A DNA stretch of 9,731 nucleotides from an uncultured Xanthobacteraceae bacterium (GTDB taxonomy: Bacteria; Pseudomonadota; Alphaproteobacteria; Rhizobiales; Xanthobacteraceae). Below are positions 1 to 6,706 of the stretch, one piece after another. A model generated the notes under the pieces. It worked only from the letters and a program-made list of their open reading frames with translations, was not told the origin of the DNA and searched no databases. Numbering within the stretch: the stretch's first letter is position 1; every line of letters begins with the position of its first letter. The stretch covers positions 1 through 9,731 of the forward strand of contig CATPBC010000273.1 of assembly GCA_955652195.1 (NCBI GenBank), given 5' to 3'. The position numbers were made by a program, and so were the translations under genes.

Positions 1-66
1 CCCTTTGATTCCGAAGTTCGCATGAGAGCGTGCCGATAAAGCGTGCGAACTTCGGAATCGGGACAC
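1..66. repeat. Dispersed palindromic repeat, copy 1
   Basis: A 66-bp segment recurs in the same orientation at 6802-6867 with only three differences, all in the central loop. Each copy has perfect 16-bp inverted arms (here 7-22, GATTCCGAAGTTCGCA, and 44-59) around a loop of about 21 bp. Weaker similarity continues for about 10 bp past the right end. The left end touches the window edge, so the outer GTCCC arm seen in copy 2 cannot be checked fully here. No open reading frame explains it. It is most likely a dispersed intergenic palindrome of the REP/MITE kind; the family name is unknown to me. Confidence 0.85.
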
Positions 67-78
67 TAGCGCGAGTTC

Positions 79-107
79 CTTGCAGCTAGCGCCCTGGCCT
101 ACCATAT
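79..107 (+). promoter_or_regulatory. Candidate sigma-32 (RpoH) promoter of hsp20
   Basis: CTTGCAG (79-85) and TACCATAT (100-107) are 14 bp apart. They match the heat-shock sigma-32 consensus CTTGAAA / CCCCATNT at 5 of 7 and 6 of 8 positions with a normal spacing. The predicted start lies near 115, which would leave a leader of about 80 nt before the hsp20 ATG. Both the downstream gene family and the leader structure fit heat-shock control. The match is by eye; a housekeeping promoter reading TTGCAG plus CATATT at 17-bp spacing is the alternative. Confidence 0.45.
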
Positions 108-120
108 TTATTCACGTCGA

Positions 121-194
121 CGCGGAAGCCTTCCGCCCGGCAGGGGTGCCGCAAGGGCCCCGCAAAGTCGCTTATAACCAAGGGCTTTGGAGCC
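121..194 (+). promoter_or_regulatory. ROSE-like RNA thermometer in hsp20 leader
   Basis: Three hairpins follow one another. GCGGAA (122-127) pairs with TTCCGC (131-136). CGGCA (138-142) pairs with TGCCG (147-151). The third stem runs from 163-173 to 180-189 around the loop ATAACC, with a single bulged G at 170. In that stem the motif TCGCT (168-172) pairs with AGGG of the only well-placed Shine-Dalgarno (180-184, 10 nt before the ATG). ROSE elements of rhizobial small heat-shock genes are known for a U(U/C)GCU motif that masks the Shine-Dalgarno and leaves a bulged G, and this stem reproduces that arrangement. Melting at high temperature would free the ribosome site. The structure was folded by hand; the function is inferred. 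Confidence 0.65.
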
Positions 195-620
195 ATGTCC
201 AGGGTGCCGTCGCTTTCGAGTCCATTTTTGCTCGGCTTCGATGAGATCGAGCGCGTGCTTGATCGAGTCGGAAAGGCGGCCGACGGCTATCCACCGTACA
301 ATATTGAACGAGTTCCGCGCGAGGGGAACAGGCCGGAGCGCTTGCGCATTACCCTTGCGATCGCCGGGTTCACGCGCGATCAGCTCGAAGTCACTGTAGA
401 GGAGAACCAACTCATCATTCGCGGTCGCCAGCAGGACGACAAAAGCCGGCAATACATTCACCGCGGCATCGCTGCGCGCCAGTTCCAGCGCACGTTCGTG
501 CTGGCCGACGGAATGGAAGTTTCGGGTGCAGACCTGAAAAATGGATTGCTATCGGTTGACCTCGTTCGCCCAGAGCTGGAGCGCGTCGTTAAATCGATTT
601 CAATCAAAGAGTGCGATTAA
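195..620 (+). CDS. Small heat-shock protein, Hsp20 class A (IbpA-like)
   Basis: 141 aa, the usual length for bacterial alpha-crystallin chaperones, which bind unfolding proteins in the cytoplasm without ATP and hold them for DnaK/ClpB refolding. The N-terminal arm holds the PPYNIE motif (33-38) typical of class A rhizobial Hsps and IbpA. The alpha-crystallin domain runs from about 36 to 125 and contains the conserved block ADLKNGLLSVDL (112-123). The C-terminal tail carries an I-S-I motif (135-137), the IxI/V anchor used in oligomer assembly. The ATG at 195 has AAGGG 10 nt upstream, buried in the predicted thermometer stem. The DUF1150 gene follows after 42 bp on the same strand, so the two are probably co-transcribed. 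The family is certain; the exact paralogue name is not. Confidence 0.95.
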   Translation: MSRVPSLSSPFLLGFDEIERVLDRVGKAADGYPPYNIERVPREGNRPERLRITLAIAGFTRDQLEVTVEENQLIIRGRQQDDKSRQYIHRGIAARQFQRTFVLADGMEVSGADLKNGLLSVDLVRPELERVVKSISIKECD

Positions 621-662
621 TAAGGCAAAGACTCGACCAAGGCCAGAAAGGAGTCGAGCGCC

Positions 663-935
663 ATGAACGATATGAACAGTGCTGAAAACAAATTTGAAAT
701 GTCGGCCGAGGCGCTCGCGCATCTCGGCGACGGCCGCATTGCTTACGTCAAAATAATCCGGTCCGAAGACGTCCGCGCATTGTTTCCACAAGCCGACGTG
801 CCGCAGATGGCGCCCGGTCAGAAGCTGTTTGCGCTGCACGCTGCCGATGGCACGCCAATCATGCTCACCGACAGCCGCGAGGCCGCGGTTGCCAACGCCT
901 GGAGTCAGGAACTCGAGACCGTGAGCGTGCACTGA
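663..935 (+). CDS. DUF1150 family protein
   Basis: 90 aa, a typical length for the DUF1150 family, small alphaproteobacterial proteins of unknown function that are often found beside an hsp20 gene. The central and C-terminal parts (GDGRIAYVKIIRSEDV, then ALHAADGTPIMLTDSREAAVANA) read like the family core. The phrase 'aspect of the product ready to use now' (G-T-P-I-M-L-T-D) resembles a short beta-hairpin, but no catalytic motif, signal peptide or membrane segment is visible. The start is well supported: AAAGGAG (647-653) lies 9 nt before the ATG. Its position after hsp20 suggests heat-shock co-expression and perhaps a role as an Hsp20 accessory factor, but that is inference from context only. 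Confidence 0.85.
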   Translation: MNDMNSAENKFEMSAEALAHLGDGRIAYVKIIRSEDVRALFPQADVPQMAPGQKLFALHAADGTPIMLTDSREAAVANAWSQELETVSVH

Positions 936-1050
936 TCAGGAATCGGTAATCAGCTATCAGCAATCAGGAGCAAGCTCAGAGAGGTCGCGAGATTTCGCGA
1001 CCTCCTCTTTGTGTCTGATTACTGAATACCGATTAACTGATTCCTGATTA
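933..1050. repeat. Stop-to-stop imperfect inverted repeat of ATCAG units
   Basis: The left arm (933-967) has ATCAG at 935, 949, 956 and 963. The right arm (1015-1050) has its complement CTGAT at 1015, 1037 and 1044. Read as a reverse complement, the right arm shares TAATCAGGAATC and further ATCAG blocks with the left arm, with small gaps. The arms begin in the DUF1150 stop codon (TGA, 933-935) and end in the ptsN stop codon (TAA, 1050-1048). The terminator hairpin at 981-1004 sits in the loop. The whole convergent intergenic space is therefore one nested palindrome. Confidence 0.75.
981..1010 (+). terminator. Hairpin terminator after DUF1150 gene
   Basis: GAGGTCGCGA (981-990) and TCGCGACCTC (995-1004) form a perfect 10-bp stem with loop GATT, followed by CTCTTT. 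The stem is GC-rich and the T-run short, so it is a reasonable but not textbook intrinsic terminator for the hsp20-DUF1150 transcript. On the - strand no T-run follows the stem, so termination of the ptsN transcript here would rely on the stem alone. Confidence 0.65.
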
Positions 1051-1509
1051 GGCGGCACTTGCCGAAGGCATGGCCAGAACGGCATAGAGCGATTCGGCAT
1101 CGTGAGTAGCGCGCAATTTGTGCACAACAGTCTGATCTCGCAGCAGGCGCGCAATGCGCGCCAAGGCTTGGAGATGATCGGCGCCGGCCGCTTCCGGCGC
1201 CAATAACAGAAAGACCAGGTCGACCGGCTGATTGTCCAAAGCGTCGAAATCCACAGCCCGGTCAAGCCGCGCAAACAATCCGAACAATCTGGTCAGAGTC
1301 GGCATTTTCAGGTGTGGAATGGCAATGCCATTGCCAATCGCCGTGGTGCCGAGCTTTTCCCGCTGTATCAACAGGTCGAAGATCGCCCGCTCGTTCTGCC
1401 CAGTGAGCATGGCTGCGCGCGCCGCAAGCTCCTGGAGCACCTGTTTCTTGTTATTGACCTTGAGCGCCGGGAGAATCGCGTTTGGCGCGATCAGATCGTT
1501 GAACCGCAT
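1048..1509 (-). CDS. ptsN: PTS IIA-like nitrogen-regulatory protein PtsN (EIIA-Ntr)
   Basis: 153 aa, the normal EIIA-Ntr size. It accepts phosphate from NPr in the nitrogen phosphotransferase system and, by its phosphorylation state, controls potassium transport, nitrogen/carbon balance and other targets. The PTS EIIA type 2 fold is seen throughout; GIAIPH puts the phosphorylated histidine at residue 66 (His73 in E. coli). The block QPVDLVFLLLAPEAAGADHLQALARIARLLRD is typical of rhizobial PtsN. The reading frame stays open upstream to an ATG at 1650 that overlaps the hpf stop, which would add 47 aa. I chose the ATG at 1509 because the family begins at this point (MRFNDLIAPNAILPALKV) and the added part looks non-family; its Shine-Dalgarno is weak. 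It is last in the rpoN-hpf-ptsN string, a classic arrangement. Confidence 0.95.
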   Translation of the reverse strand: MRFNDLIAPNAILPALKVNNKKQVLQELAARAAMLTGQNERAIFDLLIQREKLGTTAIGNGIAIPHLKMPTLTRLFGLFARLDRAVDFDALDNQPVDLVFLLLAPEAAGADHLQALARIARLLRDQTVVHKLRATHDAESLYAVLAMPSASAA

Positions 1510-1639
1510 GAATGGAACCTGAGGAAAAGAAGCTTTTTGCCAGCGCCGATTTCGAGGGCGTGATGTTCCCGGCAACCGGTGCCGACGTTCCGGGGTCGTG
1601 CTTAAAGGCGGCGGACCATAGGGAGCGTCTGCAAGCGCG

Positions 1640-2230
1640 TCAATGGGCATTCAGCGAGGAAAAAGCCGCGGGATCGATCCAGCCGAAATGTCCGTCCGGC
1701 CGCCGATAAACAACGTTTATTCCGCCATGCGCGGCGTGACGAAACACCACGACAGGCGCGCCGGTCATGTCGAGTTCCGTCACCGCCTCGCTGACCGAGA
1801 GCTGTTTCAACGTTGTCTTTGATTCGGCAACGATGACCGGTGTGAAATCGCCGACCTCCGCTTCATTGTCGTGTTGCGGCGCCTCGATGACATAGCTTGC
1901 AGCATCAATAGAAGCTTCTGCCGCAGCTCGCGCCGGACGGTGCTCCTTGAGCCGGCGGTGATATCGGCGCAGTCGTTTTTCGATCCGCAGCGCCGCTTGA
2001 TCGGCACTGGCATAGGCGTCCGGAGCCATGCCTTCGGCGTGCAGCGTTATCTTGGAGTCGAGGTGAATGGCGCACTCAGTACGAAAGCCAAACCCGTCTT
2101 TTGCCAGCGTGACATGCCCGGAATAGCCGCCGTCGAAATACTTGCCCAGGGTTTCCGCTATCCGCGCGCCGATTCGCTTTCGCAAAGCATCGCCCAAATC
2201 GAGGTTTTTCCCTGACACGCGAAATGGCAT
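1640..2230 (-). CDS. hpf: Long-form ribosome hibernation-promoting factor (HPF/RaiA)
   Basis: 196 aa, the length of long HPF. It binds the 30S decoding region in stationary phase and pairs ribosomes into inactive 100S dimers. The N-terminal ribosome-binding domain spans about 1-100 and includes the basic helix region KRLRRYHRRLKEH. A variable linker (about 100-135) follows, then the C-terminal dimerisation domain (about 138-192, ending NVVYRRPDGHFGWIDP), which short HPF/YfiA forms lack. The start is firm: GAGGAGG lies about 6 nt before the ATG at 2230. It follows rpoN after 115 bp, the position known for sigma-54-linked 'ORF95/ORF3' genes in many proteobacteria. A separate weak promoter in that gap is possible but not convincing. 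Confidence 0.95.
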   Translation of the reverse strand: MPFRVSGKNLDLGDALRKRIGARIAETLGKYFDGGYSGHVTLAKDGFGFRTECAIHLDSKITLHAEGMAPDAYASADQAALRIEKRLRRYHRRLKEHRPARAAAEASIDAASYVIEAPQHDNEAEVGDFTPVIVAESKTTLKQLSVSEAVTELDMTGAPVVVFRHAAHGGINVVYRRPDGHFGWIDPAAFSSLNAH

Positions 2231-2345
2231 GACAGCCTCCTCGAAATGACTGGAAATCGCCGAGTTGCTTCTTTTGAACTAGGCACTGCACAGCGCTGCG
2301 TCAACGTGCTGGCATTGCGTATGCAGGGGTTCCCCACGCCGGCCG

Positions 2346-3866
2346 TCAGCCAACAACCGCGGTCTGCTTTTCTCGCCGACGCTGCACCGAGGAAGGAATC
2401 CGCATGGCCTCGCGGTACTTCGCCACTGTGCGCCGCGCGATATCGATGCCGGCGTCGCGCAGTTTGTCCACAATCGTGTCGTCCGACAAAATATCGGAAA
2501 CGCCTTCCGCATCGATCAATTGCCGTATGCGGTGACGCACCGCCTCGGCGGAATGGGCTTCGCCGCCGTGCGCCCCGGCGATCGCCGAAGTGAAGAAATA
2601 TTTCAGTTCGAAAATACCGCGGCTGGTCGCCATGTATTTATTGGCGGTAACCCGCGACACGGTCGATTCATGCATGCTGATTGCTTCGGCCACGGTCTTG
2701 AGGTTGAGCGGGCGCAGATGCTGGACACCGCGGGCGAAAAAAGCGTCCTGCTGCCGGACGATTTCGTTGGCGACTTTTAGAATGGTCCGCGCGCGCTGAT
2801 CGAGGGCGCGAACGAGCCAGGTGGCGTTCTGCAAGCATTCCGCAAGATAAGACTTTTCGGTATCGCGTCGCGTGCGGCCTGAAACCTTCGCATAATAGGT
2901 CTGGTTGAGCAGCACCTTCGGCAACGTATCGGAATTAAGTTCGACCAGCCACGCGCCGTCCGGAGCAGGGCGGACGAAAACGTCGGGCACAATCGGATGC
3001 ACGATCGCCGAACCGAAGGCGAGGCCGGGCTTCGGATTGAGCCGCCTGATTTCGGCAATCATATCGGCGAGATCTTCGTCGCTGCCGCCGCAAATCTTCT
3101 TCAGTCCAGCGAAGTCGCGCCGGGCGACCAGATCGAGCCGGCCAATCAGGGCGGCCATCGCGGGATCGTAACGATTCCGCTCCTTGAGCTGCAGCGCGAG
3201 GCACTCGGCAAGATCGCGCGCGCAGATGCCGGGTGGATCGAACGTCTGTAAAATCGCGAGAACAGCCTCGACCTCGGCGATGCCGGTCCCAAGCCTTTCA
3301 GCGGCGGCAGCGAGATCGCCGGTAAGGTAGCCAGATTCGTCGACCAGGCCTACGAGATAGTGGCCGATCATGCGCTGGGCCGGATCGGTGATGGCGAGCG
3401 TGACTTGCTCGCGCAGCCACTCCGCCAAGGTCCGCTCCGCTGACACGAACGCTTCGAGATCATATTCGCCGCCGTCGCGGGATCCGGAAGCAGCTCCGGC
3501 CCATTCCGAATAGCCCGCCGGCATATCGGCAAGGCGCGAACGCAGCGGCGCGGCCTCGTCGAGCGATGCGTCTTCGAGCGGTTCCTCGCGCGAGTCGTTG
3601 TCGGTAGGACCGTTGGCCGCACCCTCCCCAGCAGGCGCTTCTGCGTCCGCGGTCGGACTATCGGGAGCTACACCGTCGGTGGCGCTGCTCGCCGTCGGCT
3701 CGTTTTCCGCGCCACGCTCAAGCAGCGGGTTGCGTTCGAGCTCGGCTTCGACATAGGCCGCAAGGTCAAGATTCGACAGCTGAAGCAGCTTGATGGCCTG
3801 CATCAGCTGCGGCGTCATCACCAGCGCTTGGCTCTGCCGGATCTGGAGTCTTTGGGTCAGCGCCAT
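2346..3866 (-). CDS. rpoN: RNA polymerase sigma-54 factor RpoN
   Basis: 506 aa, close to the usual 480-540. Sigma-54 directs RNA polymerase to -24/-12 promoters that need an ATP-driven activator such as NtrC or NifA, and governs nitrogen assimilation among other regulons. Region I (about 1-50) is the glutamine- and leucine-rich activator-responsive segment (QRLQIRQSQALVMTPQLMQA). Region II (about 52-115) is acidic and variable. The core-binding domain follows (about 125-310). A helix-turn-helix region contains KTVAEAISMHESTVSRVTANKYM, and the RpoN box ARRTVAKYRE is at 477-486 near the C-terminus. All diagnostic parts are intact. The ATG at 3866 has a modest AGG 6-7 nt upstream. It lies 107 bp after lptB; no convincing terminator is seen between them, so read-through from the lpt genes is likely. 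Confidence 0.98.
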   Translation of the reverse strand: MALTQRLQIRQSQALVMTPQLMQAIKLLQLSNLDLAAYVEAELERNPLLERGAENEPTASSATDGVAPDSPTADAEAPAGEGAANGPTDNDSREEPLEDASLDEAAPLRSRLADMPAGYSEWAGAASGSRDGGEYDLEAFVSAERTLAEWLREQVTLAITDPAQRMIGHYLVGLVDESGYLTGDLAAAAERLGTGIAEVEAVLAILQTFDPPGICARDLAECLALQLKERNRYDPAMAALIGRLDLVARRDFAGLKKICGGSDEDLADMIAEIRRLNPKPGLAFGSAIVHPIVPDVFVRPAPDGAWLVELNSDTLPKVLLNQTYYAKVSGRTRRDTEKSYLAECLQNATWLVRALDQRARTILKVANEIVRQQDAFFARGVQHLRPLNLKTVAEAISMHESTVSRVTANKYMATSRGIFELKYFFTSAIAGAHGGEAHSAEAVRHRIRQLIDAEGVSDILSDDTIVDKLRDAGIDIARRTVAKYREAMRIPSSVQRRREKQTAVVG

Positions 3867-3929
3867 GCCGGCCTGCGCGGGTTGGTCCGATTCTTGCTTC
3901 TCCGGATTACATCATTGATCGGACACCCG

Positions 3930-3975
3930 CCAGCCGTTCCGCTGCGCAAATTCCAGCCGTTCTGCTGCGCAAATT
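3930..3975. repeat. Tandem 23-bp direct duplication at lptB 3' end
   Basis: Two adjacent 23-bp units (3930-3952 and 3953-3975) differ at a single base (C at 3940, T at 3963). Each starts CCAGCCGTT and ends GCGCAAATT. The second unit runs into the lptB stop codon (TAA at 3976-3974), so the duplication begins exactly where the gene ends. I see no reading frame in it. Confidence 0.85.
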
Positions 3976-5212
3976 ATAGGCGGAATTCCTCTCCCAAATA
4001 GAGCCGCCTCACGTCAGGGTTGTTGACGATGTCGTCGGCGCGGCCCTCCATCAGCACTTGGCCGGAATAGATGATGTAGGCGCGATCGGTGAGGCCGAGC
4101 GTTTCGCGTACATTGTGGTCGGTGATTAGCACGCCAATGCCGCGATTGGTCAGGTGCCGAACCAGCGCCTGGATGTCGCCGACGGCGATCGGATCGATGC
4201 CGGCGAACGGTTCGTCGAGCAGCATGTAATTCGGCCGCGTGGCCAGCGATCGGGCGATTTCGACCCGGCGGCGCTCACCCCCGGACAGCGCGATCGCCGG
4301 CGTTTTGCGCAATCGCGCAATGTTGAACTCTTCGAGTAGCGCATCGAGATCGCGCTCGCGGCGTCTGGTATCGGGTTCGACCACTTCCAATACGGCGCGG
4401 ATATTTTGTTCGACGGTGAGGCCGCGGAATATTGATGCCTCTTGCGGCAAATAGCCGATGCCGAGCCGCGAGCGCTGGTACATCGGCAGCTGCGTCACGT
4501 CGCAACCATCGAGTTCAATCCGCCCGTCGTCGGCCTTGATCAGGCCGGTGATCATGTAGAACACGGTCGTTTTGCCAGCGCCATTGGGCCCAAGCAGGCC
4601 GACCGCTTCGCCTTTGCGCACATAAAGGCTGACGCCCCTGACCACCTTGCGTCCGACAAAGCTCTTGGTCACGCCGTGCACTGAAAGCAGCGCCTTGCGT
4701 TCGGGTGGCGCCGCGCCATTGCCATCGGAACGGCGTCGCGACCGCGCGGTCGGACGCTGGCCATTGCCTTTACCAGTCGCTTGACCGGTTCCTTGGCCGA
4801 TGCGTTGGCCAATGCCTTGGCCGGTCGGCGGCGCGGGCTGGCGCTGCTCTTGGGGCGGGGTGGCAGGAGGCTGGCTCGGCGGCTGAGCTGGGTCAGGCGC
4901 AGGAATCGGTGCTGGGGGGCTTTTACTGCGCGCCGTCTCCGGGGAAGGAGTTGGCGGTAGCGGACTCTTGCTGTGCGTCGTCTCCGGTGGCGCCAGGCAG
5001 GCTATGTCCAAATAGACGGTGCTGATGGTGCCGCCAATCGATGCGAGGTCGATCGCGTCGTGATCGGCGAACGCCACCCCAGGCGCGGCGGCAGCGCGAC
5101 GGCGAATACGAAAATATGAGAAAATATCTGGCACCCCGGTCTCGCGATTGCGCCTAGGAATCAAAACCAATGCCGGTTGGCGCGCGGACCATAGCCGATT
5201 TCGCTCGGCCAC
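3974..5212 (-). CDS. lptB: LPS export ABC transporter ATPase LptB with long N-terminal extension
   Basis: LptB is the cytoplasmic ATPase that powers LptFG to extract lipopolysaccharide from the inner membrane and pass it to LptC and LptA. The ABC domain occupies about residues 173-412: Walker A GPNGAGKT (208-215), Q-loop Q257, signature LSGGE (309-313), Walker B YMLLDE (329-334), H-loop H366. E. coli LptB is about 241 aa, so the first 170 residues here are extra. They hold a basic stretch near FSYFRIRRR (31-39), a Pro/Ser/Gln-rich part with a repeated PET..SKSP motif, and GQ-type repeats (about 131-152). The start at 5212 is a GTG with GAGGG 12 nt upstream. A second in-frame GTG at 5134 would begin at VPDIFSYF and also fits; the choice is open. 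It lies 17 bp after lptA. Confidence 0.93.
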   Translation of the reverse strand: MAERNRLWSARQPALVLIPRRNRETGVPDIFSYFRIRRRAAAAPGVAFADHDAIDLASIGGTISTVYLDIACLAPPETTHSKSPLPPTPSPETARSKSPPAPIPAPDPAQPPSQPPATPPQEQRQPAPPTGQGIGQRIGQGTGQATGKGNGQRPTARSRRRSDGNGAAPPERKALLSVHGVTKSFVGRKVVRGVSLYVRKGEAVGLLGPNGAGKTTVFYMITGLIKADDGRIELDGCDVTQLPMYQRSRLGIGYLPQEASIFRGLTVEQNIRAVLEVVEPDTRRRERDLDALLEEFNIARLRKTPAIALSGGERRRVEIARSLATRPNYMLLDEPFAGIDPIAVGDIQALVRHLTNRGIGVLITDHNVRETLGLTDRAYIIYSGQVLMEGRADDIVNNPDVRRLYLGEEFRL

Positions 5213-5229
5213 GGTGCAGCTTTACCCTC

Positions 5230-5922
5230 TTAATTTGGCCGGCCCGGTCCGATGGTCATGAAATTTGACGCACCGCCCTGGCCTTTGCCGGGCTGAATCA
5301 GCGCTCGGACTCGCCCCGATCCGGGGCCGCCCGTGCCGGCGCCGGTCGCCCCGGACTCGACCCGGGCATTCCCGGTCTCGGTGTCGACCACAACGCGTTC
5401 GCCGTGAATGACGTTCTGGCCCTGGCTGACCACGACATTGCCGCTTAGCGTGATGGTCTTTGTCTTTAGATCGTAAATACCGAGGTCGCCGCTGGCGCTC
5501 TGATCTTTGGTAATGACGGTGACCGCGCCGCGCGCTTCGATGCGGCGGATGTTCTGAGCGCCTCGCGGCGCGCCGAGCGGCGATTTGACAGTCGTCGCGC
5601 TGGTCGCTTGGGCGGTGGATTCCCCAAGCCCAACTTCTTGGCCGTAGAAGACAACCAGGCTGCGGCACTTCATGGTGGTGTCGCCCTGCACCACCTGCAC
5701 GTTGCCGGAAAACGTCGCGGTTTTACTTTTGTCATGAACCTCGAGTGTGGCCGCCTCGATCTGTACCGGCGCATCCTTGTTCTCGGCCTGCAGCGATCTT
5801 GCTGGGCCTGAACTTGCAGGGCCCGCGTTGGGTGCTTGCCCGAAGAGGCTTTGCGCCGAGGCGAGCGAGCAAACCGGCAACAGTGCCGATATGATTACCA
5901 TTGCTAACCGCCGCATCGTCAC
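5230..5922 (-). CDS. lptA: LPS transport periplasmic protein LptA
   Basis: 230 aa. LptA forms the periplasmic beta-jellyroll bridge that carries lipopolysaccharide from LptC to LptD in the outer membrane. An N-terminal signal peptide is clear: MRR, a hydrophobic core VIISALLPV, and a probable cut after ASA (21-23). The OstA/LptA domain spans roughly 53-175, with typical strand pairs such as TATFSGNVQVVQGDTTMKCR and TITLSGNVVVSQGQNVIHGE. The last 40 residues are Gly/Pro-rich and probably disordered. The GTG start at 5922 overlaps the lptC stop (GTGA), which suggests translational coupling; an ATG two codons downstream at 5916 is an equally good choice and would not change the mature protein. 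Confidence 0.93.
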   Translation of the reverse strand: MTMRRLAMVIISALLPVCSLASAQSLFGQAPNAGPASSGPARSLQAENKDAPVQIEAATLEVHDKSKTATFSGNVQVVQGDTTMKCRSLVVFYGQEVGLGESTAQATSATTVKSPLGAPRGAQNIRRIEARGAVTVITKDQSASGDLGIYDLKTKTITLSGNVVVSQGQNVIHGERVVVDTETGNARVESGATGAGTGGPGSGRVRALIQPGKGQGGASNFMTIGPGRPN

Positions 5923-6617
5923 TGCCCGCTCGCTTTGGCGGCATCGGCTGCTGCTCGTTTGCCTGGCTGCAGCGTCATGGCGACACCGCTGAAACGTATG
6001 ACGCTGCCCCTGTCCACGATGTCGAGCCGCTTGGCGTTGAGGACACCGTCGAGCATTTTCACCCAGACCGGCTTCTCCGATACGACACTGCCTTTGCGCA
6101 CGTCGATCACAGCCTCACTCAAACGTCCCTCGTAGCCAGTAGAGGAAGTCAGCTCGATATTGTCGTTCAGCGTCAGCATTTCTGTCTTGGAATCATAAAT
6201 CCCGGACACGGCGGACATTTCGACCATGCTGTTGTCCTGCATTTCCATCTTGGCGTGGAGCTGGTGCAGCTCGACAAGGTTGGGTTTGGTGATGTCCTGC
6301 CCGGCGGCGTCCGCGGAAAATTCGTAGGCGCGCGAATCGATCGTGTAGCCAGCCAGGCGCGGCTGCTGCATCGTGATCCTGGTGCCGTGAATGACGAGCT
6401 TGCCAAGTTCGCCCGGCAGCCGAAAGCCGCCGATCGGCGGCATGTAATTGATTCCAATCACGGTCAAGAGAACCGCAGCAATCCCGGCGGGCACGCAGAT
6501 CCGTAACCAACGGACGTGCCGACTGTGGCGCAGCGCCACGCGGTAGCTGCGCTCCAAGTCGCCGCGGGAATTGGCCGAAAATCCTTTCGCCGCGTTTCCG
6601 GGGTAGAGAATGGCCAA
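5919..6617 (-). CDS. lptC: LPS export protein LptC
   Basis: 232 aa. LptC is a bitopic inner-membrane protein that takes lipopolysaccharide from LptBFG and hands it to LptA. A basic cytoplasmic N-terminus (about 18-38, RGDLERSYRVALRHSRHVRWLR) precedes a single membrane segment (about 39-58, ICVPAGIAAVLLTVIGI). The periplasmic LptC/YrbK fold follows, with repeated beta-strand signatures (LTLNDNIELTSSTGYEG, VIRFSGVAMTL). The reading frame opens just after a TGA at 6632, and the only suitable start is TTG at 6617, with GAAGGGA about 8 nt upstream. An ATG nearby at 6626 belongs to another frame. Its stop codon overlaps the lptA start. It is first of the lptC-lptA-lptB string. Confidence 0.92.
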   Translation of the reverse strand: MAILYPGNAAKGFSANSRGDLERSYRVALRHSRHVRWLRICVPAGIAAVLLTVIGINYMPPIGGFRLPGELGKLVIHGTRITMQQPRLAGYTIDSRAYEFSADAAGQDITKPNLVELHQLHAKMEMQDNSMVEMSAVSGIYDSKTEMLTLNDNIELTSSTGYEGRLSEAVIDVRKGSVVSEKPVWVKMLDGVLNAKRLDIVDRGSVIRFSGVAMTLQPGKRAAADAAKASGQ

Positions 6618-6706
6618 GCAGTCATCCCTTCACGCCGCCCCTGAATCGGACTTAGACCACGGTTGGGGTCGTGTTGTCTCGCACAAATAGGGCTGCGAAT
6701 ATGGCG

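Noticed and set aside
108..461. 117-aa - strand open frame opposite hsp20
   Set aside because: It is the antisense shadow of a clear Hsp20 gene and its thermometer leader.
1575..1600. Sigma-54-like CGGCAC..TTGC upstream of ptsN
   Set aside because: The two halves are separated by 3 bp instead of 5, which sigma-54 does not tolerate.
1510..1650. 47-residue N-terminal extension of PtsN from an ATG overlapping the hpf stop
   Set aside because: The frame is open, but the extra residues do not resemble the family, and the normal EIIA-Ntr N-terminus starts at the ATG at 1509.
2276..2304. Promoter for hpf: TTGACG with 17-bp spacer and TAGTTC
   Set aside because: The -35 is good, but the -10 matches only two of six bases; not enough to annotate.
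3920..3980. Sigma-54 (-24/-12) promoter before rpoN in the tandem repeat
   Set aside because: TGG and GC can be placed 10 bp apart, but the rest of TGGCACG-N4-TTGCW does not match.
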